Of a stretch of 64,000 nucleotides of DNA, positions 34,760-43,586 are shown one piece after another (the stretch's first letter is position 1; each line of letters starts with the position of its first letter). The notes below the pieces were generated by a model. The model ran no database searches, was not told the DNA's origin, and was given only the letters and a program-made list of their open reading frames with translations. Position numbers and translations under genes: made by a program. Source of the stretch: Bordetella genomosp. 11 (GTDB lineage Bacteria; Pseudomonadota; Gammaproteobacteria; Burkholderiales; Burkholderiaceae_B); NCBI RefSeq assembly GCF_002261215.1, contig NZ_NEVS01000001.1, positions 124,001 to 188,000 of the forward strand, read 5' to 3'.

Positions 34760-35380
34760 TCAGGCCTTGTTGTTTTCGTCGACCCCGACAATGATGCGGG
34801 TGTCCGATTGGTACGAGTATGGCGGCACTTCGAGGTTGTCGGGCGCGGGCACGTTCTTGAATACGCGGCCGGCCAGGTCGAAACGCGAACCGTGGCAGGG
34901 GCAGAGGAAGCCGTCGACACCGGGAGCGACGTCGTCCTGGCGATTCGGCGAGCAACCCAGGTGGGTGCAGATGCCGACGCAGACGAACAGGTCCGGTTTG
35001 CGCGAGCGGTAGCCGTTCTCGGCGAATGCCGGCGTGTAGCCGGGGCGCTTGGAATCGGGATCGGCCAACAGGGAGGGATCTTTCTTCAGCTCTTCGAGCT
35101 GCTCCGGCGTGCGGCGCAGGATCCAGACGGGCTTGCCGCGCCATTCCACCGTCATCATCTGGCCGGGCTGCAGCTGGCTGACATCCGCTTCCACCGGAGC
35201 GCCGGCGGCGCGGGCCTTGGCGGAAGGCGCGAATGTGCCGACGAAAGGTACGGCGGTTGCTACACCGGCCACGCCACCCAGGGCACAGGCCGTAGTTACC
35301 CAGAAACGTCGCGATGGGTCAGGGGGCAGGTCGATAGGTGCTGCGCCTTCGTCATCGTGATACATCGTAGTCTGACTCAT
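34760..35380 (-). CDS. petA: Ubiquinol-cytochrome c reductase, Rieske iron-sulfur subunit
   Basis: About 206 aa. The [2Fe-2S] ligand motifs CTHLGC and CPCHGSRFD are intact. The N-terminus holds a twin-arginine-type signal anchor ([22 protein letters not shown]), so the folded protein is probably inserted by the Tat system encoded 4 kb to the right. Two adjacent ATGs exist (35383, 35380); AAGGA is better spaced for the second. First gene of petABC; its promoter lies in the 235-base region shared with divergent mscL. Confidence 0.95.
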   Translation of the reverse strand: MSQTTMYHDDEGAAPIDLPPDPSRRFWVTTACALGGVAGVATAVPFVGTFAPSAKARAAGAPVEADVSQLQPGQMMTVEWRGKPVWILRRTPEQLEELKKDPSLLADPDSKRPGYTPAFAENGYRSRKPDLFVCVGICTHLGCSPNRQDDVAPGVDGFLCPCHGSRFDLAGRVFKNVPAPDNLEVPPYSYQSDTRIIVGVDENNKA

Positions 35381-35618
35381 CATCCATCCTTGTTATGCGG
35401 CTACTGCGGGTCATACCTGGGCCGTGTAGCGTCCCCCCTCCAGGGGATGTGGATTAAGCACCGGGCCCTGTATCTGGCCTTTTTCGCCCCCCGGCAAACC
35501 GGAGGTGTCTTTCCCGCAGCGGCATGCCTCTGCGGTTAATGCTTGATGATACGTAACGTCTTCGCAACCGCGTATTATAGCCTTAGCCCAATGACGGGCG
35601 AATCATAGAGGAGCAGCT

Positions 35619-36077
35619 ATGAGTTTTCTGAAAGATTTCCGTAGTTTCGCCGTCAAGGGCAATGCCGTTGACCTCGCCGTGGGGGTCATCATCGGCGCGG
35701 CGTTCGGCAGGATCGTCGATTCCCTGGTGAAGGACGTCGTCATGCCGATCATCAACTTCATCCTGGGCGGCGCAGTGGATTTCTCCAATAAATTCATCGT
35801 GCTGTCGATGCCGCCGAACTACAACGGGCCCATGACCTACGCCGACCTGACCAAGGCGGGCGCCAACGTGCTTGCCTGGGGCAATTTCATCACCATCGTC
35901 ATCAACTTCATCCTTCTGGCATTCATCATTTTCTGGATGGTGAAGGCGGTCGCGCGCGCCCGCGCCAGCTTCGAAACCACGCACGACACCCCGGCCGCGG
36001 CTCCGCCGGCGGATGTGCAGCTGCTGCAGGAAATCCGCGATCTGTTGAAACAGCAACAGCGCGGTCCGGTCGCCTGA
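35619..36077 (+). CDS. mscL: Large-conductance mechanosensitive channel
   Basis: Encodes 152 aa. The N-terminal amphipathic helix and first pore helix are textbook ([37 protein letters not shown]), followed by [11 protein letters not shown], a periplasmic loop and TM2 ([22 protein letters not shown]). The C-terminal bundle helix ends in [13 protein letters not shown]. It releases solutes under hypo-osmotic shock. GAGGAG precedes the ATG. It is the only plus-strand gene between the pet and nif3 genes. Confidence 0.96.
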   Translation: MSFLKDFRSFAVKGNAVDLAVGVIIGAAFGRIVDSLVKDVVMPIINFILGGAVDFSNKFIVLSMPPNYNGPMTYADLTKAGANVLAWGNFITIVINFILLAFIIFWMVKAVARARASFETTHDTPAAAPPADVQLLQEIRDLLKQQQRGPVA

Positions 36078-36078
36078 A

Positions 36079-36108
36079 CGCCCGCGGCGGTTTCCCCCAC
36101 CGCGGGCG
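36079..36108. terminator. Shared hairpin between convergent mscL and the Nif3-family gene
   Basis: CGCCCGCGG (36079-36087) pairs with CCGCGGGCG (36100-36108) in the 35-base convergent gap. There is no U tract on either side, so termination is inferred only from position and stability. Confidence 0.4.
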
Positions 36109-36112
36109 ACGA

Positions 36113-36889
36113 TCACACCGGGTTATCGATATCGACGAAATCCACGCGGATGCCGAACCGGTCCGCGATGGCCTGGCCCAGCGCCTGGACGCCATAGCGT
36201 TCGGTGGCGTGGTGCCCGGCCGCCAGGAAAGCCACGCCGGTTTCCCGCGACAGATGCACGGTCGGCTCGGAGATCTCGCCGGTGATGTAGGCATCGACGC
36301 CCGCGTCCACCGCATCGGCCAGCATGCCCTGTGCGCCGCCGGTGCACCAGGCCACGCGGCGGATGGGGCGTTGCGCGTCGCCGATGGCTTGCGGCGCGCG
36401 CCCCAGGCGTTCGGCCGCGCGCGCGGCCAGCTGGCCGAAGTGCTCGATGCCGGGCGCGGTGCCCAGCCACACCAGGTTGTCCGGCCCGCAGGTGCGCGGC
36501 AGCCCCGCCTCGTCCTGCTCGGGCACCAGGCCCAGGACGCGCGCCAGCTGCGCGTTGTTGCCCAGTTTCGGGTGGGCATCCAGCGGCAGGTGATAGGCGA
36601 ACAGATTCAGGTCGTGGGCCAGGGCCAGCGCCAGCCGGGTGCGGCGCGGTCCTCGCACCCGCGGGTCTTCGTTTTTCCAGAACCAGCCGTGGTGCACCAG
36701 CACGGCATCGGCGCCGCGGTCGATGGCCGCGCGCAGCAAGGCCTCGGATGCCGTCACCCCGGCGATAATATGGCCGATCGACGCCTTGCCTTCCACTTGC
36801 AGCCCATTGGGACTGTAGTCCCGGAACCGGCCTGGCTGCAGGGTCTGGTCCAGCCAAGCGGCCAGTTCACGCGTATCGATACTGTTCAT
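36113..36889 (-). CDS. Nif3/YbgI-family (DUF34) dinuclear-metal protein
   Basis: About 258 aa. The family motifs YSPNGLQVEG, DAVLVHHGWFWKNE, YHLPLDAHPKLGNNAQLA and GHHATERYG supply the His/Asp/Glu ligands of the two-metal site. E. coli YbgI has been described as a GTP cyclohydrolase-like protein, but the physiological role is uncertain. The start at 36889 is chosen from homology (MNSIDTRELAAWLDQTL). Only 18 bases separate it from the ATG of the divergent protease gene, so promoters must overlap the opposing genes. Confidence 0.92.
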   Translation of the reverse strand: MNSIDTRELAAWLDQTLQPGRFRDYSPNGLQVEGKASIGHIIAGVTASEALLRAAIDRGADAVLVHHGWFWKNEDPRVRGPRRTRLALALAHDLNLFAYHLPLDAHPKLGNNAQLARVLGLVPEQDEAGLPRTCGPDNLVWLGTAPGIEHFGQLAARAAERLGRAPQAIGDAQRPIRRVAWCTGGAQGMLADAVDAGVDAYITGEISEPTVHLSRETGVAFLAAGHHATERYGVQALGQAIADRFGIRVDFVDIDNPV

Positions 36890-36907
36890 TGCTTTGCCTA
36901 AGAAATC

Positions 36908-38074
36908 ATGCGTCGACTCTGGCTGATATTCGCCCAAGCCGTCACGGTCAGTCTAGCCATTCTATTCGTGGTCACTACGCTGCGCCCCGATTGGCTGCGC
37001 TTGTCCGGCCCCGGTCGGTCTCCGCCGCCCGGAACGCCGGGGCCGGACGTCGCCACGGCACCCGTTGTCCCGCGCCAGGGCGAGCTGACCTTCGCCCCGG
37101 CGGTCGCGCGCGCCGCTCCCGCCGTGGTGAACGTCTACACCGCCAAGCATGTCGACGTGCCGCTGATCCCCTTGCCCGACGATCCCGTCATACGGGAGCT
37201 TCTCGGCCAATTGCCCAGCGTCAGCCGCCGGCATGAATCCACCAGCCTGGGTTCGGGTGTCATCGTGCAGGAGCGCTATGTCCTGACCAACTACCACGTG
37301 GTCGAGGCCGCCGATGCGATCGAGGTCGCGCTGGCGGATGGCCGCGAAACCCGTGCCCAGGTGGTGGGGGCGGACCCGGAAACCGATCTGGCGGTCCTGA
37401 AGTTGCCGGAGCACATCGGGACCGTGCCGGTAGCCACGCTAGGCAGCGACGGTTCGCTGAAAGTCGGCGATGTCGTACTGGCCATCGGCAACCCCTTCGG
37501 CGTCGGGCAGACGACGACGCAAGGCATCGTCTCCGCCCTGGGGCGCAGCAGCCTGGGGCTGAACACCTACGAGAACTTCATCCAGACCGACGCGGCGATC
37601 AATCCGGGGAATTCGGGCGGCGCCCTGATCGACCAGCATGGCAATGTGGTGGGGATCAACACCGCGATCTATTCGCAGTCCGGCGGCTCGCTGGGCATCG
37701 GTTTCGCCGTGCCGATCGACACGGCGCGCTCGGTGATGGAGGAAATCATCCGCACCGGCTACGTGCAGCGTGGCTGGCTGGGCGTGGAGCCTCAGGACCT
37801 GACGCCGGACCTGGCGCGCGCCTTCAAGCTGGGCAATTCGCGCGGCGTGATCATCGCGGGCGTGATGCGCGACGGCCCTGCCGGGCGCGGCGGCCTGCGT
37901 GTGGGCGACATCGTGTTGAGCATCGACGGCAACGATGTGCGCAATACGTCTTCGATGCTGGCGATGATCGCCCTGCTGCCGCCGGGGCAGGAGGTGACCT
38001 TGTCCGTGTTGCGCGGTGGCCGCGAGAGGGAACTGAAGGTCAAGGTCGGCGTGCGTCCCCAGCGGCCCCGCTAG
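36908..38074 (+). CDS. HtrA-family serine protease, DegS/AlgW-like (single PDZ)
   Basis: Encodes 388 aa. One N-terminal membrane anchor (LIFAQAVTVSLAILFVVTTL) is followed by the protease domain with catalytic His130 (NYHVV), Asp160 (ETDLAVL) and Ser236 (GNSGG), then a single PDZ domain (GWLGVEPQDL... LPPGQEVTLSVLRGG). An anchor plus one PDZ places it with DegS/AlgW, the proteases that cleave anti-sigma-E factors, rather than with DegP. The last 35 bases overlap the convergent regulator gene. Confidence 0.93.
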   Translation: MRRLWLIFAQAVTVSLAILFVVTTLRPDWLRLSGPGRSPPPGTPGPDVATAPVVPRQGELTFAPAVARAAPAVVNVYTAKHVDVPLIPLPDDPVIRELLGQLPSVSRRHESTSLGSGVIVQERYVLTNYHVVEAADAIEVALADGRETRAQVVGADPETDLAVLKLPEHIGTVPVATLGSDGSLKVGDVVLAIGNPFGVGQTTTQGIVSALGRSSLGLNTYENFIQTDAAINPGNSGGALIDQHGNVVGINTAIYSQSGGSLGIGFAVPIDTARSVMEEIIRTGYVQRGWLGVEPQDLTPDLARAFKLGNSRGVIIAGVMRDGPAGRGGLRVGDIVLSIDGNDVRNTSSMLAMIALLPPGQEVTLSVLRGGRERELKVKVGVRPQRPR

Positions 38075-38459
38075 GCCGATCCGCCAGCATGCGCACCAGG
38101 GCGACCACGTGGCGCCGCTCGGCATCGGACAGCTTGGCCATCAGCATGTGAAGTTCGGCGGCATCGCCGCCGCCCTGCTGATGGTGAGGATGTATCGTGC
38201 CGCACTCCTGCGGCCGCGGCTGCCGGGCGGCGAGCACGGTGGCGTGCAGGCCAGCTTCGCCTTCGCTCAGCCACAGGACGGTGGTATCCAGCGTACGCGC
38301 AAGGCGAGTCAGCGTGCCCAGGGCCGGCAGGTAGCCGGGGTCGCGTGTCAGGATGCGGTGGATGGAGGTTTGCGGCACGCCGGACAAGCGTGCCAGTTGC
38401 CGTTGGCTGCGGATGCCGCGCCAACGCATGAGAGTTCGCAAGCGGTCCGCCATGGTCAT
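38040..38459 (-). CDS. XRE-type helix-turn-helix regulator
   Basis: Encodes 139 aa. The N-terminal HTH reads SQRQLARLSGVPQTSIHRILTRDPGYLPALGTLTRLARTL (about residues 18-57), a lambda-repressor-like fold. After a histidine/proline linker, a C-terminal helix (AAELHMLMAKLSDAERRHVVALVRML) probably dimerises. Alternative starts are ATG 38459 and ATG 38453. Its 3' end is antisense to the last 35 bases of the protease gene. Targets unknown. Confidence 0.8.
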   Translation of the reverse strand: MTMADRLRTLMRWRGIRSQRQLARLSGVPQTSIHRILTRDPGYLPALGTLTRLARTLDTTVLWLSEGEAGLHATVLAARQPRPQECGTIHPHHQQGGGDAAELHMLMAKLSDAERRHVVALVRMLADRPSGAAGDARRP

Positions 38460-38529
38460 CCACGCAATGTACGATTGCGGTTCTGATGACTCAAGGTGAA
38501 TCGGTCTCGTTTCTGGCGGTTCCTGGCGT

Positions 38530-39318
38530 TTACTGCCGCTCGGTGAGCGCGTTCTCGCTTTCCTTGTCCTTGTCGGGCTTGGTGATCATGCGCGCGCAGA
38601 TGAGTCCGATCTCGAACAGCAGGCACAAGGGAACGGCCAGCATGAATTGGCTGACCACGTCCGGCGGCGTCACGACGGCGGCGATGATGAAAGCGCCGAC
38701 GACGACATAGCCACGCGCGCTACTGAGTTTCTTGACGTCGACGATGCCTGCCTTGACCAGCAGGACCACGGCGACGGGGACCTCGAAGGTGATGCCGAAA
38801 GCCAGGAACATGGTCATGACGAAGCTCAGGTAGGCTTCGATATCCGGGGCCGGCGTGATGGACTGCGGCGCGAAGGTCGCGATGAAGTGAAAGACAGTCC
38901 TGAAGACGACGAAATAGCAGAATGCCATTCCCGCCAGGAACAGGAAGGTGCTGGAAACGATGAGCGGCAGCGCCAGGCGCTTCTCGTGGCGGTAGAGCCC
39001 GGGCGCGACGAAGGCCCAGGCCTGCCACAGCACCACGGGCAGGGATAGGACGAAGGCCGCCATCAGCGTGACTTTGACGGGCACCATGAACGGCGTGATG
39101 ACGCCGGTCGCGATCATGCGGGTGCCTTGGGGCAGCGACGCCAGCATGGGCCGGGCGAGCAGATCGTAGATCTTGGCCGCACCGGGGAAAAAGAACAGGA
39201 TGACGAAAATAACGCCTATGACGGCTACCGCACGCAGCAGTCGCGTGCGCAGCTCGATCAGGTGAGACATGAAGCTGTCTTCCTGCAGCTCTTCTTCTTG
39301 TGGCAGTTCCTGGCTCAC
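38530..39318 (-). CDS. tatC: Twin-arginine translocase subunit TatC
   Basis: Encodes 262 aa with six membrane segments. The N-terminal signature is SFMSHLIELRTRLLRAV, followed by FFFPGAAKIYDLLARPM and the conserved FLAFGITFEVPV in the fourth helix region. It uses a GTG start whose first bases overlap the tatB stop (GTGA). TatC recognises twin-arginine signals and with TatB forms the receptor complex. Third gene of tatABC. Confidence 0.96.
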   Translation of the reverse strand: MSQELPQEEELQEDSFMSHLIELRTRLLRAVAVIGVIFVILFFFPGAAKIYDLLARPMLASLPQGTRMIATGVITPFMVPVKVTLMAAFVLSLPVVLWQAWAFVAPGLYRHEKRLALPLIVSSTFLFLAGMAFCYFVVFRTVFHFIATFAPQSITPAPDIEAYLSFVMTMFLAFGITFEVPVAVVLLVKAGIVDVKKLSSARGYVVVGAFIIAAVVTPPDVVSQFMLAVPLCLLFEIGLICARMITKPDKDKESENALTERQ

Positions 39319-40055
39319 GTTGTGCTACCGGTAGGCGTTTGTGATTTGGGCGTCGCGTCGCTGGCGGCGGGCGACGACGGCGGGGTCGATGCCGGCGGCG
39401 CCGGTGTGTGAGCCGGTGATGCCGTCGCCGACGAGGCGGGGGTGGCGGAGGCGGCCGTCGGCGATGCGGATGGTGTCGCAGCCGACGTGGTTCCGGTCGA
39501 TGTGGCCGAAGGCGATGCTGGCGGCGCCGGCGTGGCCGGGGATGCCGCCGCCGGTGCCGACGGAGCGCTGCCCGGTGTGGCACTGTGGGGGGCGGGTTCC
39601 GCCGCTATCGCCGGGGAAGCCGCAGGGGTGGCGTTCGTTTCGATGGCGGGCGCCGCTGGCGCGGCATCGGCCGTCGAGGGCGTATCGGCCTGGGCCGCCG
39701 GCTCGGTCAATGCCGCGGCGGGTGTGCCCTGCATCGAAACCGCGCTGGTGGCCGCCTTGGCGGCTTCGTCCAACTCCTGCCGCAGCGCCTGCGCGGGTTC
39801 GCGCAGGGAAGTTTCGGCATCGCGCAGCGAAGTCTGCACCGACTGCGCGGCCGTTTCCATGTCGGTCTTGAACTTGCGCAGCTCGTCCAGCTCGATTTCG
39901 CGCCGGATATCGCTCTTCACGTCGTTGACGTAGCGCTGCGCGCGCCCCAGCAGATGTCCTACCGTGCGTGCGACCTTGGGGAGGCGTTCCGGTCCTATGA
40001 CGATCAGCGCGATGACGCCGATCACCATCAGTTCTGTGAAACTGACATCAAACAT
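39315..40055 (-). CDS. tatB: Twin-arginine translocase subunit TatB with long Pro/Ala/Ser/Thr tail
   Basis: Encodes 246 aa. The N-terminal membrane helix and hinge are typical (MFDVSFTELMVIGVIALIVIGPERLPKVART), followed by the amphipathic helix. Beyond about residue 110 the chain becomes a low-complexity tail of Ala, Pro, Ser and Thr of about 135 residues. E. coli TatB is 171 aa and its tail is dispensable. TatB accepts the signal peptide together with TatC. It lies 119 bases after tatA. Confidence 0.95.
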   Translation of the reverse strand: MFDVSFTELMVIGVIALIVIGPERLPKVARTVGHLLGRAQRYVNDVKSDIRREIELDELRKFKTDMETAAQSVQTSLRDAETSLREPAQALRQELDEAAKAATSAVSMQGTPAAALTEPAAQADTPSTADAAPAAPAIETNATPAASPAIAAEPAPHSATPGSAPSAPAAASPATPAPPASPSATSTGTTSAATPSASPTAASATPASSATASPAHTPAPPASTPPSSPAASDATPKSQTPTGSTT

Positions 40056-40174
40056 ACGACGGCCATGAAAGAGAGGAGATGCCCTTTCCGTCCCGGTATG
40101 GCACGGCGGCGGGCAGCGGGCGTCGGGCGCAGGCAGGGCGGCCGCCTAAGCCGCCGCCTCGCCGCGAGCCGGGA

Positions 40175-40408
40175 TCACGAATGCGTTTTTTCCTTGGCCT
40201 GGACGTCGATGGTTTCGCCGGAAACGCGTTGTTGGTGGGCCGGATCCACCGGATCGGCCGGGTCGCCATTGGCGTCCCGCATGCCTTCCTTGAAGCCCTT
40301 GACGGCGCCGCCCAGGTCGCTGCCGAAGTTGCGCAGCTTCTTGGTGCCGAAGATCAGTGCCACGATGACCAGAACGATCAGCCAATGCCAGATGCTAAAA
40401 CTGCCCAT
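40175..40408 (-). CDS. tatA: Twin-arginine translocase subunit TatA
   Basis: Encodes 77 aa. Its single membrane helix is [25 protein letters not shown], followed by the [16 protein letters not shown] amphipathic helix. TatA oligomerises to let folded proteins through the inner membrane. It starts 15 bases after hinT ends, and tatB and tatC follow. Confidence 0.96.
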   Translation of the reverse strand: MGSFSIWHWLIVLVIVALIFGTKKLRNFGSDLGGAVKGFKEGMRDANGDPADPVDPAHQQRVSGETIDVQAKEKTHS

Positions 40409-40423
40409 GACGGTTCTCCGTGT

Positions 40424-40792
40424 TCATGCGTTCGGGGCTACGCGGCCTTTCCAAGGACGCGAACCGCCAATAATGTGGAAATGCAGGTGGGGGACTTCCT
40501 GTCCGCCTTCCGCGCCGGAATTGGCAAGGAGGCGGAAGCCGCCTTGTTCCCCCGGGTTGCAGCCGTTTTCCAGCGCCAGACGCGGGGCCAATGCCACCAT
40601 TCTACCCAACCAGCCGGCGTCCTCCGCGGTTATGTCCTGCATGGACGCGATATGGCGGCGAGTGATGAGCAGCAGGTGGACCGGCGCGGCGGGATTGATG
40701 TCGTGGAAGGCCACGAATTCATCGTCCTCGTAGACCTTCTTCGAGGGGATCTCGCCGCGGCTGATTTTGCAGAAGATACAGTTGTCGCTCAT
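40424..40792 (-). CDS. hinT: HIT-family purine nucleoside phosphoramidase
   Basis: Encodes 122 aa. The histidine triad HLHFH is at residues 102-106 and the N-terminus has CIFCKISRGEIPSKKVYEDD, typical of HinT. The enzyme hydrolyses aminoacyl- and phosphoramidate adenylates. The start at 40792 has GGAG 9 bases upstream. It sits between hisE and tatA, as in many betaproteobacteria. Confidence 0.93.
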   Translation of the reverse strand: MSDNCIFCKISRGEIPSKKVYEDDEFVAFHDINPAAPVHLLLITRRHIASMQDITAEDAGWLGRMVALAPRLALENGCNPGEQGGFRLLANSGAEGGQEVPHLHFHIIGGSRPWKGRVAPNA

Positions 40793-40824
40793 GGGTCTCG
40801 CTCCGTATATCCGTGGCGGCGCCG

Positions 40825-41175
40825 TCAGTCGGCGGGCCGGGCGGCTTTCTCCGCCAGTCCCGACAGGCCTTCGCGTCGCGCGAGTTCCGCCAGGACGTCC
40901 TCCGGGCGCAGATTGTAATGAGTCAGGGCTACAAGGCAATGAAACCAGAGATCGGCCGTCTCGCTGACGATGCGTTCGGGCACGCCGTCCTTGGCGGCCA
41001 TGACCAGTTCCGTGGCTTCTTCGCCGATCTTTTTCAGGAAGGCGTCGGGTGCCTTGGCCAGCAGCTTGGCGGCGTAGGACGTGGCCGGATCGCCGCCCCG
41101 GTCGGGACGGCGCGTAGCCAGGGTATCGGCGATGCGCGCCAATACCGCCGTACTGCGCGGATCGATGTCGCTCAT
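40825..41175 (-). CDS. hisE: Phosphoribosyl-ATP pyrophosphatase
   Basis: Encodes 116 aa. The MazG-like motif is [17 protein letters not shown]...[13 protein letters not shown], the metal-binding Glu/Asp helices. It catalyses the second step of histidine synthesis. The ATG overlaps the hisI stop (ATGA at 41172-41175). In E. coli HisI and HisE are fused; here they are separate. hinT starts 32 bases later. Confidence 0.95.
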   Translation of the reverse strand: MSDIDPRSTAVLARIADTLATRRPDRGGDPATSYAAKLLAKAPDAFLKKIGEEATELVMAAKDGVPERIVSETADLWFHCLVALTHYNLRPEDVLAELARREGLSGLAEKAARPAD

Positions 41176-41576
41176 TTGTAGATCAGCTCCGGGTCCTTCA
41201 GGACCGGGTCGGTGGTTTCCCAGTGGCGTTCGCCGCCCTGCCCGTCCAGCCGGCGGAAGAAGCAGCTGGCGCGGCCGGTATGGCAGGCGATGCCGCCTTG
41301 CTGGTCCACCTTGAGCAGCACCACGTCGCCATCGCAGTCCAGGCGCAATTCCTTCACCTGCTGCGCGTGCCCGGATTCCTCGCCCTTGCGCCACAGGCGC
41401 TGGCGCGAGCGCGACCAATAGACCGCGCGCCCGGTGGCGGCGGTTTCGGCCAGCGATTCGCGGTTCATCCAGGCGACCATCAGGATCTGCCCTGTCTGGG
41501 CATCCTGGGCAATGGCGGGTATCAGGCCCTGCGCGTCGAAAACGACGTCAGCCAGCCAAGCGGGTTCGTTGCTCAT
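41172..41576 (-). CDS. hisI: Phosphoribosyl-AMP cyclohydrolase
   Basis: Encodes 134 aa. Key motifs are [37 protein letters not shown] and [31 protein letters not shown], including the zinc-binding cysteines. It performs the third step of histidine synthesis. The start at 41576 gives MSNEPAW; ATG 41591 is an alternative. A 376-base repeat-filled gap separates it from hisF upstream. Confidence 0.95.
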   Translation of the reverse strand: MSNEPAWLADVVFDAQGLIPAIAQDAQTGQILMVAWMNRESLAETAATGRAVYWSRSRQRLWRKGEESGHAQQVKELRLDCDGDVVLLKVDQQGGIACHTGRASCFFRRLDGQGGERHWETTDPVLKDPELIYK

Positions 41577-41635
41577 AAATCCATTATCCATCCAAGCACG
41601 CCACAAGTCGCCCGCTCGTGACGGTAGCGCAGCGC

Positions 41636-41955
41636 GTCGGGGGTGGAACAACCCACCACACCGCCACGCAAAAAACAGGTGCCGCCAATCGGGGACGCCG
41701 AGGATCCGGCTCCGCCGGTCCTCTGGCGTCGCCCCCTTGAGGGGGAAGCGCGCAGCGCTTCGGGGGTGGGCCTTCCCTCACGCAAAAAACGGGTGCAGCC
41801 GACCCGGGACGCCGAGGATCCGGCTCCGCCGGTCCTCTGGCGTCGCCCCCTTGAGGGGGAAAGCGCGCAGCGCTTTCGGGGGTGGGCCTTCCCTCCGGTC
41901 CTCCAGCGTCGCCCCCTTGAGGGGGAAGCGCGCAGCGCTTCGGGGGTGGGCCTCA
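41636..41955. repeat. Tandem GC-rich stem-loop repeats downstream of hisF (three units)
   Basis: The gap between hisF and hisI (41577-41952) contains no gene but three related units at about 41691-41779, 41805-41893 and 41895-41955. Each has CCGGTCCTC(TGG/CAG)CGTCG, then CCCCCTTGAGGGGG, then AAGCGCGCAGCGCTT (stem AAGCGC/GCGCTT), then CGGGGGTGGGCC. The first two also share the upstream module with ACGCAAAAAAC and GACGCCGAGGATCCGG. The last unit ends in the hisF stop codon. The same family occurs at 49846-50046. No open reading frame is plausible. Confidence 0.9.
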
Positions 41956-42756
41956 TACCCTCACTTCGATGCCCAGGCCGGCCATGTAGCGCTTGCATTC
42001 CTGAACCGTGTGCTGGCCGTAGTGGAAAATGCTGGCGGCCAGGACGGCGTTGGCACGGCCCAGGGTGACGCCTTCGGCCATGTGCCGCAGCGAACCGACA
42101 CCGCCCGAAGCGATGACGGGCACCGGCACGGCATCGGATACCGCCCGCGTCAGGGCCAGGTCGAAGCCGGATTTCGTGCCGTCCTTGTCCATGCTGGTCA
42201 GCAGGATTTCGCCGGCGCCATATTCGGCCATGCGGCGCGCCCATTCGATGGCGTCCAGCCCGGTGGCCTTGCGGCCGCCGTGCGTGAACACTTCCCAGCG
42301 ATCGGTGCCGTCTTCCGTGCTGACGCGGCGCGCGTCGATCGCGACCACGATGCACTGCGAGCCGTGATAATCCGCGGCCGCGCGCACCAGTTCGGGCTCC
42401 GCGACGGCCGCGCTGTTGATGCTGACCTTGTCGGCGCCGGCGTTCAGCAGGCGCTGGATATCGGAGACCTGGCGCACGCCGCCGCCCACCGTCAGGGGAA
42501 TGAAGACCTGCGAGGCGACCTGCTCGATGATGGGCAGGATCAGGTCGCGGCCGTCGCTGGTGGCGGTGATGTCCAGGAAGGTGAGTTCGTCGGCACCCTG
42601 TTCGTTGTACCGGCGCGCGATCTCCACGGGATCGCCGGCATCGATCAGGTTGACGAAGTTCACGCCCTTGACGACGCGGCCGGCCGTCACATCCAGGCAG
42701 GGAATGATGCGCCGCGTCAGCGTATTGGCGCAGGCGCTCTGGGCGATACTGTTCAT
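41953..42756 (-). CDS. hisF: Imidazole glycerol phosphate synthase, cyclase subunit
   Basis: Encodes 267 aa. A (beta/alpha)8 barrel with catalytic Asp in [14 protein letters not shown] and in [10 protein letters not shown], and phosphate-binding [10 protein letters not shown] and ASGGVGSL. With HisH it makes IGP and AICAR. The start is fixed by the ATGA overlap with the hisA stop (42753-42756). Confidence 0.97.
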   Translation of the reverse strand: MNSIAQSACANTLTRRIIPCLDVTAGRVVKGVNFVNLIDAGDPVEIARRYNEQGADELTFLDITATSDGRDLILPIIEQVASQVFIPLTVGGGVRQVSDIQRLLNAGADKVSINSAAVAEPELVRAAADYHGSQCIVVAIDARRVSTEDGTDRWEVFTHGGRKATGLDAIEWARRMAEYGAGEILLTSMDKDGTKSGFDLALTRAVSDAVPVPVIASGGVGSLRHMAEGVTLGRANAVLAASIFHYGQHTVQECKRYMAGLGIEVRV

Positions 42757-43496
42757 GGCTTCGCCAATTCGTCCGCGCGGGTTTGCGCGTCCTGGAAATT
42801 CAAGGCGCCCTCGTAGATGCTGCGGCCAAGGATGGCACCTTCGATACCTTCCTCTTCGACCGCGCACAGCGCTTCGATATCCTGGATGCCCGCGATGCCG
42901 CCCGAGGCGAAGATCGGGATGCGGACATGCTGCGCCAGCCGCACGGTGGCGTCGACGTTGACGCCGGAGAGCATGCCGTCGCGGCCGATGTCGGTGTAGA
43001 TGATGGCCTCGCAGCCATAGTCCTCGAACTTGCTGGCCAGGTCCAGGACGTCATGGCGCGTCAGCTTGCTCCAGCCGTCGGTCGCCACCTTGCCGTCGCG
43101 GGCGTCCAGGCCGACGATGATGCTGCCGGGGAAGGCGCCGCAGGCGTCGTGCAGGAACCCGGGGTTCTTGACCGCGGCGGTACCGATGATCACATAGGAA
43201 ATGCCGTTGTCGAGATAGCGCTCGATGGTGTCGAGGTCGCGGATGCCCCCGCCGATCTGGACGGGAATGTCGTCGCCGACCGCATCGACGATGGCCTTGA
43301 TGCTGGCTTCGTTGCGCGGTTTGCCGGCGACGGCTCCGTTCAGGTCGACCAGATGCAGACGGCGTGCGCCCTGTTCCAGCCAGTGGGTGGCCATGGCGGC
43401 CGGGTCTTCGGAGAACACCGTTGCATCGTCCAGGTCTCCCTGGCGCAAGCGGACGCAACGCCCGTCTTTGAGGTCGATGGCGGGGATCAGCAGCAT
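42753..43496 (-). CDS. hisA: ProFAR isomerase
   Basis: Encodes 247 aa. The barrel is homologous to HisF, with catalytic Asp in [16 protein letters not shown] and in [14 protein letters not shown], and phosphate loops [10 protein letters not shown] and [11 protein letters not shown]. It catalyses the fourth step of histidine synthesis. No clear ribosome-binding site is seen before ATG 43496, but the family start matches exactly. Confidence 0.96.
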   Translation of the reverse strand: MLLIPAIDLKDGRCVRLRQGDLDDATVFSEDPAAMATHWLEQGARRLHLVDLNGAVAGKPRNEASIKAIVDAVGDDIPVQIGGGIRDLDTIERYLDNGISYVIIGTAAVKNPGFLHDACGAFPGSIIVGLDARDGKVATDGWSKLTRHDVLDLASKFEDYGCEAIIYTDIGRDGMLSGVNVDATVRLAQHVRIPIFASGGIAGIQDIEALCAVEEEGIEGAILGRSIYEGALNFQDAQTRADELAKP

Positions 43497-43586
43497 AGTG
43501 ATAACGCGCGTTGGTAAGTCGGTTGTTGGAACGGGTCGGGCAAACCGGCGCGACGGTTGGGTTCGCACCGGGTGCCGGGAATCAGG

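Noticed and set aside
41636..41955. CRISPR array
   Set aside because: Units are contiguous and nearly identical throughout with no unique spacers of constant size; internal dyads and location after a stop codon fit dispersed extragenic repeats.
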